This document shows positions 1 to 7,850 of a DNA stretch of 37,862 nucleotides, one piece after another. The notes under the pieces were generated by a model. The model had not been told where the DNA came from and did not search any database. It saw only the letters and a program-made list of their open reading frames with translations. The first letter of the stretch is position 1. The number at the start of each line of letters is the position of its first letter. The DNA is from Clostridiales bacterium. Lineage in GTDB: Bacteria > Bacillota > Clostridia > Lachnospirales > Lachnospiraceae. The stretch spans positions 1 through 37,862 of the forward strand of contig JAJQCB010000173.1 of assembly GCA_021203005.1 (NCBI GenBank), read 5' to 3'. The translations under genes and the position numbers were made by a program.

Positions 1-29
1 AATTTATTTGAAAAATTCCCATTTTCCTC

Positions 30-58
30 TTGACTTTTTATTTGCAGGCTTATATTAT
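30..58 (+). promoter_or_regulatory. Sigma-A-like promoter facing the 3' end of the MerR-type gene
   Basis: TTGACT at 30-35 and TATTAT at 53-58 are separated by 17 bases, a near-consensus arrangement on the plus strand. No plus-strand gene follows. Transcription would start near 65 and run antisense into the MerR-type gene that ends at 140. It may be a chance match in AT-rich DNA or an antisense promoter. Confidence 0.35.
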
Positions 59-139
59 CACTGACTTATAGAAAAGCCGATTGCTTCGTTCCTCTTGAAC
101 ATTCGCAATCCGCGTTCTCACGATACTTTCTCGCATAGT

Positions 140-859
140 TTACCCTATTTCTTCTACTTTGTGAATGGGTGAGTGAAAAAATTTTCTTTTTTCTTTCGGC
201 GGACGGCGCTGACGGCTCCGTATGGCCTCATCCAGGCGGCGGAACCGCTCCTCATCCCGCTCCTCCTGGTCGCGCATCAGATAATTCAGCTCTTTCAGGA
301 CTTTCTCCTCCACCTGATTTCCGATTTCCTGCCCCAGTTCCCGGTTGTTTTCCGCGATGGCGGAGCGGACAATCTCGTTCATCATCATCCGGAACTGTTC
401 CAGCTTTGACGGCGGCTCTTCCCGCGCTGCGGATAACGATCCTGCATCCGCATCAGAGACAGCCAGTTCTGACTTTATATTTCCCTGTTCTGCGTCTGAC
501 ATATCATTCGACAGCTTTATTATCCTCTGCTCCTTATTCTCCTGCTGTATGTCAGATTTCTCCCGCAGCACTCCTGCCAGATCATAAATATTTTCAGTCT
601 CTTCTCCAGCCTCCTCCGTCTCATCGCTTACAGGCACCGGATTATGGATCAGCATTTTGATTGCTTTCAGTTGAAACCCTTCCGCCTTTAACTTCTTAAT
701 CTGCTCAAACTGCCGGATATTTTCTTCTGTATAGTAACGATGTCCCATTTCATTGCGCGGGACATCCAGTTCCAGTTCTTCTTCCCAGTAACGCAGGACA
801 TGCGCCTCCACCTGAATCCGGTTAGACGCGTCCGATATCATATAACGCACTCTCTCCAT
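140..859 (-). CDS. MerR-type helix-turn-helix regulator with C-terminal coiled coil
   Basis: A protein of about 239 aa. The N-terminal ~70 residues form a MerR-like winged-helix domain, with the typical VLRYWEEELEL and RYYTEENIRQFEQIKKLK segments. A Glu/Asp-rich linker follows, then a predicted coiled coil (EQFRMMMNEIVRSAIAEN and EKVLKELNYLMRDQEERDE) and a basic tail (RSRQRRPPKEKRKFF). The start at 859 is chosen because AAGGAGG sits 7-8 bases upstream and the fold begins there; the frame stays open upstream but without another good ribosome site. The architecture (MerR HTH plus coiled coil, no effector-binding domain) recalls chromosome-anchoring or sporulation-linked MerR-like proteins such as RacA, but identity to any of them is not shown. 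It is preceded by its own promoter at 978-1006. Confidence 0.75.
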   Translation of the reverse strand: MERVRYMISDASNRIQVEAHVLRYWEEELELDVPRNEMGHRYYTEENIRQFEQIKKLKAEGFQLKAIKMLIHNPVPVSDETEEAGEETENIYDLAGVLREKSDIQQENKEQRIIKLSNDMSDAEQGNIKSELAVSDADAGSLSAAREEPPSKLEQFRMMMNEIVRSAIAENNRELGQEIGNQVEEKVLKELNYLMRDQEERDEERFRRLDEAIRSRQRRPPKEKRKFFHSPIHKVEEIG

Positions 860-977
860 CCTCGAACCTCCTTTTTTGAATCTCATACCGGATGCGAGCC
901 TCGCAAACGCTCTGCTCCTCTGCATCCTTACGGACTCCAATATTGCGAGTGACAGGTCATTTATATCGTTCCTTACA

Positions 978-1006
978 ATTATAAAAAAAATTATGCCTGT
1001 CCTCAA
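978..1006 (-). promoter_or_regulatory. Sigma-A promoter of the MerR-type gene
   Basis: On the minus strand TTGAGG (plus 1001-1006) and a perfect TATAAT (plus 978-983) are spaced by 17 bases. Transcription would start near 970 and give a leader of about 110 bases before the ATG at 859. Confidence 0.65.
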
Positions 1007-1029
1007 CAGAATCTCATCGTAAAATTGCG

Positions 1030-1062
1030 ACAGGGTTTGCGCCGTTTTTGCACAAACCCTGT
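1030..1062 (-). terminator. Stem-loop terminator after the sensor kinase gene
   Basis: A perfect 10-bp stem (ACAGGGTTTG at 1030-1039 with its complement at 1053-1062) lies 30 bases beyond the kinase stop codon. On the minus strand it is followed by GCAATTTTAC, so the U tract is weak. It may also act on the plus strand, where TTTCTTC follows. Confidence 0.55.
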
Positions 1063-1091
1063 TTCTTCTACAATATTAACATACAAATTTC

Positions 1092-3758
1092 CTACACAGC
1101 CACTCCGCAAAAGCTCACCGTCACCTTAAACAGATCCCCGTCCAAATACAGCTGCAGATCGCCGCCCTGCATGGTAGTCAGGTTTTTCGCGATCTCCAGT
1201 CCCAGGCCGCTCCCCTCCGTCGTCCGGGAGACATCGCCGCGGACAAAGCGCTCCGTCAGCTCCTCCGCACTGAAGTTCAGCGCCTGCTCTGACATATTTT
1301 TTATCGTGAAAGATACTTTTTGATCCTGCACTTCCCCGCTCACATAGACGCGGGAACCCGGCATGGAATATTTGACCGCATTGTTGAGCAGGTTCTCAAT
1401 CACACGGTACATCCGGCGACCGTCCGCCTGAATCCACATCTCCGCCTCGGTCAGATCAATCACCGGGGAAAGATTTCTCTCCTGGAATTTTTCATCAAAT
1501 TCACCGATTGCCTGCAGTAAAAGCTGCTTGAGATTGATTTCCTGTATATCCAGCGTGATCACACCGGAGCTGATCTTGGATGCTTCCACAAGATCATCTG
1601 TCAGCTGTTTGAGGCGCTGCGATTTACGGTCCAGGACATCAATATATCCGGCAATCCGCTCATCTTCAAAATTCTCCCGTTTCAAAATGTCCACATAATT
1701 AATGATGGAAGTCAGCGGCGTTTTGATATCATGGGAAACATTCGTGATCAGGTCCGTCTTTAAGCGCTCGCTCTTCATCTCGACCTCTACCGCATGCCTA
1801 ATTCCCTCCCGCACGCTGTTAAATACATCCGCCGTTCCTCTGTTTTCACTGGTAAATCCCACCGCGTCCACCTGGTAGTCCAGGTTGCCGGCAGCCAATT
1901 CCTCCATGCCTTTCGTAATTTTGCTTCGTTCCGCTGTCTGGCGGATCAGCCGTATCATAACAATCAGGTCCAGTACAATCAGAATCAGCATAAGGAACAC
2001 TCCCACTCCCGGGCTATACCAGTTCCACCACAGACGCGCGCCGAGCAACAGGAAAAATGCCTGCACCGCAATAAAAATCCAGTAAATTCCGACCATGCAG
2101 CGGATCTGCGCTTCCGCTCCCCGCCCTGTCTCCAGGCTTTTCCTGACTTTCCGCACGATGATCAGAATCAGGCTGCCTCCGACCGACCGTTCCCTCACAC
2201 GGCGCCCGTAGCGCTTCCACTCCCAGGCAGACAAAAGGACAATCAGTGCCGCACAAAAAGCTCCTCCCACTACGTTGGCCGAGATATACGTGACATCAGA
2301 ATACAGCACATCACTGTAGACAAGGGACAGCTGTGAGTACAGCCAGGCAATCAGAAGCACCCAGAGCACGATATCCCCTATCATCATGAACTCCAACGGG
2401 AACCGATCCATCGGTACAGGATGAATGTCCGGATCATCCGGACGCCGGCCGGTCTGCAAAGCCGTGAGAACCAGCATAGCCGCCATCGCCGCAAGAGCGA
2501 GGAAAAAAACTGTCACCGTGCTGAACGGTTCGAAAATATTGTGATTGTTCCAGCCTGCGAACCAGAGATTCGTCGTGTAGGAAGACGAGGTGCGCAGCGG
2601 GTAATTGAGATCAAGACCGAGAAATATCTGATAATACCCCGCACCGGATGCACGAACCTCCGTTAGCATAAGACCGCCGTAGTGTTCCAGACCGTCTACC
2701 GAACCGACGATATCTGTCTCGGTCTCACTGGCCCACTCATTTTCACTGTAAGAATAGTAAGTTCCGTCCCCCTCACCGCCCATACTCTCCAGATAAGATT
2801 CTTTCACCTCATCCAGCGTCAGATCCCGCCATTCCTCGATATTCGTGTAAACATCGCCTGTCGAGATATTTCTCACATAGAGCATGGCATTGGAATCCGA
2901 CGCGCCGCTCAGATACTCATCCAGCGCATCTGCCGCCGCGATCAGCTTTTTGTAACAATCCAGAATGGATACGGAATCCTGATTTTCCTGGGCGTATTCT
3001 GCCAGCGTCTCCCCGGCAGCATTTACGATATAGTCCTCCTCCACAACAATCCCGTTATTGTAGAGTACATTGGCCAGATTCCCGTAAATACCAAAGATGT
3101 AACTGATCGTTTCATATGTGTAATGGGATTCGTCCGCATCCGAGTCCGCGATGGTATCTGCCGTCACATTTTCTGTGCCGAGCAGCGTTGCATCCGGTCC
3201 CATCTCTTCCTGTGCAAACTCTGATGCGGCTTCCGTCGCATCTGCATCTATCTCCGCTTCTACTGCCGTTGTCCCGCTATCCGCTTCCTCTGCCGCCGCA
3301 GTATCCTCATAGGTTTCTTCCGTATAATAATCATCATATGTCAGTTCCTCACCGTAATTCACCAGATAATTAATGAGGGCATATCCATCCGAACTATAAA
3401 AAGCGTCCAGATCTGCCAATATATAGGTTGTCTCCGGATTTTTATTTTCATTGGAGACGCCGGCGTCCAGATTCATGATGTCAATCGTTTCCGTTTCATC
3501 ATAGGAAGAGCCGTCCCGGCAGAACGAATTCTCATCCTGCAGCGTAGCCAGAATCGAACTCCCCTCCCGATAGAGATAACTGGCCGCTGCGGAGCTGTTG
3601 CTGTAAAATGACCCGTGCGCCATCTCCGAAAATGTCATCCCGATCCAGTAGCCCTGGGCAATACGCATGGCGGCCAGCCCGGCCAGGAAAGCCGATACTG
3701 CAAGGACGGCAATGGTAATGATTTTTGCCGGTATGGAAAATAGTTTTTTCTTTTTCAA
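1092..3758 (-). CDS. Large membrane sensor histidine kinase
   Basis: An 888-aa kinase translated from a TTG codon: there is no ATG, and AGGAGG (complement at 3766-3771) is correctly placed upstream. Residues ~10-35 form the first membrane helix. A long extracytoplasmic region (~36-415) follows and includes a very acidic Ala/Asp/Glu/Thr-rich stretch (~137-215). Five further hydrophobic segments lie between ~418 and ~605. A HAMP-like linker (KGMEELAAGNLDYQ) leads to the HisKA H-box NVSHDIKTPLTS with the phospho-acceptor His676. The N-box NLLNNAVKYS and the G-box EGSGLGLEIAKNL mark the HATPase domain. The response regulator gene lies 30 bases upstream, so the pair is co-transcribed. The ligand cannot be read from the sequence. 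The multi-helix membrane core resembles large clostridial cell-envelope sensors. Confidence 0.9.
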   Translation of the reverse strand: MKKKKLFSIPAKIITIAVLAVSAFLAGLAAMRIAQGYWIGMTFSEMAHGSFYSNSSAAASYLYREGSSILATLQDENSFCRDGSSYDETETIDIMNLDAGVSNENKNPETTYILADLDAFYSSDGYALINYLVNYGEELTYDDYYTEETYEDTAAAEEADSGTTAVEAEIDADATEAASEFAQEEMGPDATLLGTENVTADTIADSDADESHYTYETISYIFGIYGNLANVLYNNGIVVEEDYIVNAAGETLAEYAQENQDSVSILDCYKKLIAAADALDEYLSGASDSNAMLYVRNISTGDVYTNIEEWRDLTLDEVKESYLESMGGEGDGTYYSYSENEWASETETDIVGSVDGLEHYGGLMLTEVRASGAGYYQIFLGLDLNYPLRTSSSYTTNLWFAGWNNHNIFEPFSTVTVFFLALAAMAAMLVLTALQTGRRPDDPDIHPVPMDRFPLEFMMIGDIVLWVLLIAWLYSQLSLVYSDVLYSDVTYISANVVGGAFCAALIVLLSAWEWKRYGRRVRERSVGGSLILIIVRKVRKSLETGRGAEAQIRCMVGIYWIFIAVQAFFLLLGARLWWNWYSPGVGVFLMLILIVLDLIVMIRLIRQTAERSKITKGMEELAAGNLDYQVDAVGFTSENRGTADVFNSVREGIRHAVEVEMKSERLKTDLITNVSHDIKTPLTSIINYVDILKRENFEDERIAGYIDVLDRKSQRLKQLTDDLVEASKISSGVITLDIQEINLKQLLLQAIGEFDEKFQERNLSPVIDLTEAEMWIQADGRRMYRVIENLLNNAVKYSMPGSRVYVSGEVQDQKVSFTIKNMSEQALNFSAEELTERFVRGDVSRTTEGSGLGLEIAKNLTTMQGGDLQLYLDGDLFKVTVSFCGVAV

Positions 3759-3788
3759 TGGTTCTCCTCCTGTCCGTTGACGATGATG

Positions 3789-4487
3789 TTATAAATCCTC
3801 AATTTTATACCCAATACCCCAGACAACTTTCAGATAATACGGCTCTTTCGGGTTGATCTCGATTTTCTCCCGGATATGGCGGATATGTACGGCGACGGTG
3901 TTGTCCGCGTTGATCGCATCCTCTCCCCAGACATTCTCATAAATCTGCTCGATGGAAAACACCCACCCCTTATTTTTCGTCAGAAACAGCAGAATATTAT
4001 ACTGCATGGGTGTCAGCTTTTCCACTGTCACGCCGTCCACCGTCACCTTCTTGGTATCGTCGTTGATCTCCAGACCGCCGGTGCGGTAAATCTGTGCCTC
4101 TGTCTCCGCGGCCCTGGTTCCCAGCTGCGTGTAGCGGCGCAGCTGAGATTTCACACGCGCCACCAGTTCCATGGAATTAAACGGTTTAGTCACATAATCA
4201 TCAGCTCCCACGTTGAGTCCGAAAATCTTGTCCGTATCCTCCGTTTTCGCCGAAAGAATAATGATGGGGATGTTGGACTCCTCCCGTATCTTCAGCGTCG
4301 CCCGCAAACCGTCCATCCGCGGCATCATCACATCCAGGATCAACAGCTGGATGTCGTTCTCCTTGATCATCTGAATTGCCTGGATCCCGTCATACGCTTT
4401 CAGGATGTTGCACCCCTCCGGAGCCAGATAAATCTCGATGGCATCCACAATGTCCTTGTCGTCGTCGCACACTAATATGTTAATCAT
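3789..4487 (-). CDS. OmpR/PhoB-family response regulator
   Basis: A 232-aa two-component regulator. The receiver domain (~1-120) has the acidic pocket CDDDKD, the phospho-acceptor Asp52 in LLILDVMMPRMDG, the switch region ILSAKTED and the conserved Lys in DDYVTKPFN. A winged-helix DNA-binding domain (~135-230) contains FSIEQIYENVWGED and NTVAVHIRHIREKIE. The start at 4487 (MINILVCDDD) matches the family. The longer open frame upstream begins with non-conserved residues. The ribosome site is a modest GAGAGG. It is the partner of the adjacent kinase. A direct repeat at 4601-4617 with 11-bp periodicity is a plausible self-binding site. Confidence 0.92.
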   Translation of the reverse strand: MINILVCDDDKDIVDAIEIYLAPEGCNILKAYDGIQAIQMIKENDIQLLILDVMMPRMDGLRATLKIREESNIPIIILSAKTEDTDKIFGLNVGADDYVTKPFNSMELVARVKSQLRRYTQLGTRAAETEAQIYRTGGLEINDDTKKVTVDGVTVEKLTPMQYNILLFLTKNKGWVFSIEQIYENVWGEDAINADNTVAVHIRHIREKIEINPKEPYYLKVVWGIGYKIEDL

Positions 4488-4539
4488 AAACTTTTGCCTC
4501 TCCCGTTTTTTGCACGGCTCATTGCCTGTGCACACAATA

Positions 4540-4575
4540 GCCCTGCTATCCTTTATGCAAATAGGATAACAGGGC
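4540..4575 (-). promoter_or_regulatory. Dyad/hairpin in the response-regulator leader
   Basis: GCCCTGCTATCCT (4540-4552) and its complement with one G-T wobble (4563-4575) flank a 10-base loop. The dyad lies directly downstream of the putative -10 on the minus strand, so it could be an operator overlapping the start site, a 5' stabilising hairpin, or the terminator of the upstream Uma2 gene. No U tract follows it, which speaks against a terminator. Confidence 0.5.
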
Positions 4576-4576
4576 A

Positions 4577-4617
4577 TTCTTACGAAAGGAAATGAAGAAA
4601 CCTTAATGATTTCTTAA
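4577..4617 (-). promoter_or_regulatory. Putative response-regulator promoter with 11-bp direct repeat
   Basis: On the minus strand TTAAGA, five bases, then TTAAGG form a direct repeat with 11-bp period (plus 4601-4617), the usual geometry of OmpR/PhoB-family sites. The second copy can serve as the -35 of a promoter whose -10 is TAAGAA (plus 4577-4582), spacer 18. Autoregulation of the two-component pair is inferred. Confidence 0.4.
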
Positions 4618-4636
4618 AATCCATTTTCACACAAAG

Positions 4637-5179
4637 CTAAAGTAAATCCGCAATCGTAATTTCCAGGTCTTCATACACGTTCACCCTTGCAGGATAATAA
4701 AACGGAACGATTACAGGTGCGGCATCTTCTTCAAAATAATATATCGTGGTACGCTCCCTCGCCGGATCAACAATCCAGTATTCCCGTACACCTGCATCAC
4801 TGTATAATGTCATTTTTGTAGAGTAATCCATCTTTCTGCTGGAAGGTGAGACCACCTCAATCACAAAATCCGGTGCCCCTTCACATCCTCTGTCTGAAAT
4901 TCTATTTTTGTCGCATATGACACTGATATCCGGCTCCAGATAGGAATCCTCATCTCCCGACAAAAATACAGCAAATGGTGTAGGAAACACTTCACATGTT
5001 CCCTTATGCTTATCAATATAATCCGCCAGAACACGTGACAGGGAAAAACTGATTCTCTGATGTGCCGTGTTGGGCGGAGCCATCATATATAACTGTCCGC
5101 CAATCAGTTCCGCGCGCTGACCCTCAGGTAAATTATAAATATCTTCTATTGAATACGAAGTCGATTTTAATAATGGCAT
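4637..5179 (-). CDS. Uma2-family PD-(D/E)XK nuclease-fold protein
   Basis: A 180-aa protein with the full Uma2/DUF820 signature: the N-terminal AELIGGQLYMMAPPN, the core LEPDISVICDKN, then PDFVIEVVSPSSRKMDYSTK and GVREYWIVDPARE. The Asp of EPDI, the Glu of IEVV and a downstream Lys are the expected metal and catalytic positions, so the fold looks intact. The start at 5179 has GGGAGG 8 bases upstream. The family is abundant in cyanobacteria and scattered in Clostridia. Most members have no proven biological role. It sits alone between the two-component pair and the methionine operon, without a recognisable partner or mobile-element ends. Confidence 0.85.
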   Translation of the reverse strand: MPLLKSTSYSIEDIYNLPEGQRAELIGGQLYMMAPPNTAHQRISFSLSRVLADYIDKHKGTCEVFPTPFAVFLSGDEDSYLEPDISVICDKNRISDRGCEGAPDFVIEVVSPSSRKMDYSTKMTLYSDAGVREYWIVDPARERTTIYYFEEDAAPVIVPFYYPARVNVYEDLEITIADLL

Positions 5180-5308
5180 ACTACACCTCCCTCATCATCC
5201 ACAAAGCCAAACCGATACCCACCTGCAGGCAGTTTGAAAAATTATCCATTTTTCTCATAAATGATACGCCCATCCCTCTCTATATCTTCTCTCAGATCAT
5301 CAGAAATT

Positions 5309-6139
5309 TTACTGTCCTGAGTCAGCAGAAGTCTTCGATGCTTCAATAATCCTCGCGATCAGCCCTGTCCGCCCGAACGGCGTCATCAGGTAATACCCAT
5401 CCACATAAGGAGATATCCTCCGCATGATTTCCGAAGAAATCTCCACAGCCAGTTCCTCCGCCTCCGCGCGATTCTTCCCGACATACTGCTCGGTGATCGC
5501 CGGATCTACATTAATGCCATTGATCTCACTGTCCATAAAACGGGCGTTCCGTTCGCTGACTACGGGGATCACGCCGCCCAGCAGGTAAGCGTCCAGTTCT
5601 TCTCTAGCCCGCTTTAAATTCTCGAAAGCCCGGGGAGTGAGCACCGGCTGGGTTAAAAAACCCACCATGCCTTTCTCTGCCTTTTCCTTTGCCAGCCGCA
5701 GCTGGACGTCAAAATTCCTTGCGTTGACATTTAACGCGCCGAAGAGGTGAAACGGCCCCGGCAGGGATTTTTTCGCGAGCGAAGTGACGAAAGCTGCCAG
5801 TTTTCTGGAGTTAAACTGGTACACACTTTTTACCTCATCCCGCTCCGCCGTGGGAATCGGGTCGCCGGTGATGAGCAGTATGTTGCGCACGCCCTCCGCA
5901 TACAGACCAAAGAGCAGCGCCTTGGTGGCATTTAAATTCCGGTCACGGCAGGTCATGTGAGGCAATGCATCCATCGAGAGCTCCCGCCTGATTTTGCAGG
6001 CCAGAAGACTGGAGTCCATCCTCGCCCTGGCAATCGGGCAGTCAGCGATAGTGATAATGTCCGCGCCTGCGCCCTTCAGTTCCCAGGCGCCTTTCATAAA
6101 CTTTACGACATCGGCGTCCGCCGGAGAATCCAGCTCCAC
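5309..6139 (-). CDS. Methylenetetrahydrofolate reductase half of an interrupted bifunctional enzyme
   Basis: It makes 5-methyltetrahydrofolate from 5,10-methylene-THF. The TIM-barrel flavoprotein core is clear: IITIADCPIARARMDS, the folate/FAD segment LPHMTCRDRNLNATKALL, NILLITGDPIP and GMVGFLTQPVLT. It is fused to a homocysteine methyltransferase in proteins of the B. subtilis YitJ type. Here it lies in exactly the same frame as the upstream methyltransferase gene, separated by one TGA (6173-6175). The codons between that stop and the GTG at 6139 still encode the conserved NKLQAGEKVIAVELD junction, which includes the first barrel strand. No ribosome site precedes the GTG. The reading as drawn is therefore probably not a natural independent gene: expect readthrough, reinitiation, a nonsense mutation or a base error. 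Confidence 0.85.
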   Translation of the reverse strand: MELDSPADADVVKFMKGAWELKGAGADIITIADCPIARARMDSSLLACKIRRELSMDALPHMTCRDRNLNATKALLFGLYAEGVRNILLITGDPIPTAERDEVKSVYQFNSRKLAAFVTSLAKKSLPGPFHLFGALNVNARNFDVQLRLAKEKAEKGMVGFLTQPVLTPRAFENLKRAREELDAYLLGGVIPVVSERNARFMDSEINGINVDPAITEQYVGKNRAEAEELAVEISSEIMRRISPYVDGYYLMTPFGRTGLIARIIEASKTSADSGQ

Positions 6140-6172
6140 GGCAATGACTTTTTCGCCCGCCTGCAGCTTATT

Positions 6173-6175
6173 TCA
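6173..6175 (-). other. In-frame TGA that splits the methyltransferase-MTHFR fusion
   Basis: The start of the methyltransferase (7096) and the GTG of the reductase (6139) are 957 bases apart, a multiple of three. The only stop between them in that frame is this TGA. It stands between the conserved residues SLF and NKL. A single change from TCA, CGA, AGA or TGG would restore one protein of about 595 aa. Confidence 0.85.
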
Positions 6176-7096
6176 GAACAGGCTCTCGGCCGCCTCCTCC
6201 GAATGAGAACGCTCCGCTTTTTTCTTTCGTTCCGACGCAATTCCTCTGGCTTTCGAAAGCTCCTCCCGCATCTTCTCGATATGAAGCGGCATGGTACCGC
6301 AGCAGCCGCCCAGGATAGCCGCGCCTTCCTCCGCCATTTCCCTGATCTGCGCGGCAAAATACTGCGGATCTCCCTCATAAAAAGTCCGGTTGTTGACCAC
6401 CGTCGGATAACCGGCGTTCGGCATCAGGGAGAGCGTCACTCCCTCATGATCGATCTCGCGCACCAGCTCCAGCATGTGCCGCGCGCCGCAGACGCAATTT
6501 AAACCAATGGAGTCAACCGCATCGCAGACACGCATTTCCTCAAACAAATCCGCCGCCCAGAAACCTTCCCGCGAAAAACCGTCCACCTGCACCGCAAAGC
6601 TGACAATGATATATGCCGACGGCACCCGTTCCCGGATATAAGCGGCAATTTCACAGAGTCCTGTCGTATCTGCGTTCGTCTCAAAAAGGAAATTCTGCGC
6701 ACCCTGTTCCAGAAAACAATCCGTGACAAAGCGGAACTCGTCAAACGCGCTCTGCTCTTCTCCCAACCCCGAGACCGGTCCGATATCGGCAAAAACATAT
6801 GCATCATACTCCGCTGCCGCTTCCGCCGCCAGTTTCCACGCCGCCTCTATCGTCCTCCGCACCAGTTCCTCATCGCCCTGAAAGGCAATACGGTTTGCCG
6901 CAAAAGTGTCCGTCTTGACGGCTTTGCTCCCGGCCTCCAGATATTCCCGGTGAATCTGCGCAATGAGCTCCGGCTGATGCAGCGCCGCCAGTTCACAGCT
7001 CATTCCGGCCTTGTGATTCTTCTGAGCAAAGTAGGTTCCCATGCCGCCGTCAAACAGCAACACATTATTTTTCAGATATTCTCTGACTTCTGTCAT
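6173..7096 (-). CDS. Homocysteine S-methyltransferase half of an interrupted bifunctional enzyme
   Basis: A 307-aa Hcy-binding (zinc) methyltransferase domain. The N-terminal VLLFDGGMGTYFAQ matches the family start. The zinc ligands are Cys201 (GLNCVCG) and the Cys265-Cys266 pair in ILGGCCGT. The charged tail (SERKKKAERSHSEEAAESLF) is the linker that joins the MTHFR domain in YitJ-like fusions, and it ends in TGA with the MTHFR continuing in frame. GAGGAAG precedes the ATG. It follows the corrinoid-domain gene by 107 bases in the methionine operon. The operon thus has two homocysteine-binding domains, one in MetH and one here. Whether this one transfers methyl groups or mainly accompanies the reductase is not decidable from sequence. 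Confidence 0.88.
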   Translation of the reverse strand: MTEVREYLKNNVLLFDGGMGTYFAQKNHKAGMSCELAALHQPELIAQIHREYLEAGSKAVKTDTFAANRIAFQGDEELVRRTIEAAWKLAAEAAAEYDAYVFADIGPVSGLGEEQSAFDEFRFVTDCFLEQGAQNFLFETNADTTGLCEIAAYIRERVPSAYIIVSFAVQVDGFSREGFWAADLFEEMRVCDAVDSIGLNCVCGARHMLELVREIDHEGVTLSLMPNAGYPTVVNNRTFYEGDPQYFAAQIREMAEEGAAILGGCCGTMPLHIEKMREELSKARGIASERKKKAERSHSEEAAESLF

Positions 7097-7203
7097 TTTT
7101 CTTCCTCATTGTTATGGCAACTTATCTTCTCACACGATAAATGTTTTCCGGCTTCCCATATTATTCTGCCCGGATATCTTTCGTGACACTTCACTTTTCA
7201 AAA

Positions 7204-7815
7204 TTACCCGAAGACTTCCTTCGCCACATCCACGGACGCCTTGGCGTCCTTCGTATAATAATCCGCCCCGATCTCCATGGCGTATTCCGGCGTCAGAACA
7301 GCCCCGCCCACAAACACTTTGCAGTCATGTCCCGACGCGCGCAGCGCTTCGATGGTTTTTTTCATGGAAACCACCGTGGTCGTCATCAGCGCGGACAGAC
7401 CGACCAGCTTCACATCTTCGGCGATCGCCGTGTCCACCACCTTCTGCGGCGGCACATCCCGCCCCAGGTCAATGACCCGGTAGCCATAGTTTTCCAGGAC
7501 AACACGGACGATATTCTTGCCGATATCGTGGATATCGCCCTCCACCGTGGCCATGATAATCGTTCCTTTGGAAACACTCTCACCGCCCCGCTTCGCAATC
7601 CGGTCCTTGATCAGGTCAAAACCGGCGCAGGCCGCATTGGCGGAGTTGATCAGCTGCGGCAGGAAAATCTGTTCTTTTTCATACCTGTCCCCCACCACAT
7701 CCAATGCCGGAATCAGCTTCGTGTTGATCACATCCAGCTCGCTCATGGATTCCAGCAGCTGCGCGGTGAGATCTCTGGTTTCCTGTTTTAATCCGCTTAA
7801 AACTGCGTCCTCCAC
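7204..7815 (-). CDS. Corrinoid-binding domain of methionine synthase (separate reading frame)
   Basis: A 203-aa protein with the two-part B12 module of MetH. The helical cap (~1-78, ELDVINTKLIPALDVVGDRY) is followed by the Rossmann-like cobalamin domain, with the DxHxxG motif at Asp94-His96-Gly99 (VEGDIHDIGKNIV) and GLSALMTTTVVSMK. His96 would be the lower cobalt ligand. Translation as drawn begins at a GTG with GGTGAG 6 bases upstream. The frame, however, is open further upstream and lies one base out of phase with the preceding metH gene. A one-base slip at the A10 run (7840-7849) would fuse the two into a MetH of about 805 aa, the usual length of MetH lacking the activation domain. Either a two-subunit enzyme or a frame-interrupted metH is possible. 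Confidence 0.88.
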   Translation of the reverse strand: MEDAVLSGLKQETRDLTAQLLESMSELDVINTKLIPALDVVGDRYEKEQIFLPQLINSANAACAGFDLIKDRIAKRGGESVSKGTIIMATVEGDIHDIGKNIVRVVLENYGYRVIDLGRDVPPQKVVDTAIAEDVKLVGLSALMTTTVVSMKKTIEALRASGHDCKVFVGGAVLTPEYAMEIGADYYTKDAKASVDVAKEVFG

Positions 7816-7819
7816 CGTC

Positions 7820-7850
7820 AGCTCACCGGGAGCTACTCGTTTTTTTTTTC
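7820..7850 (-). other. A10 run with AAAAAAC heptamer and small hairpin at the metH break
   Basis: On the minus strand ten A (plus 7840-7849) are followed by CGAG and the stop TAG. The codons are GAA-AAA-AAA-AAC, so A-AAA-AAC has the X-XXY-YYZ phase of a -1 frameshift site. A 5-bp hairpin (AGCTC, five bases, GAGCT; plus 7820-7834) follows after four bases and covers the stop codon. A -1 shift, or one extra A, reads directly into the corrinoid domain. Confidence 0.7.

Noticed and set aside
5180-5308. Gene or terminator between the MTHFR half and Uma2
   Set aside because: No open frame with a ribosome site and no stem followed by a U tract is visible in these 129 bases.
6173-6175. TGA as a selenocysteine codon
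   Set aside because: The position is in a linker with no redox role in the family, and no SECIS-like hairpin directly after the codon is evident.
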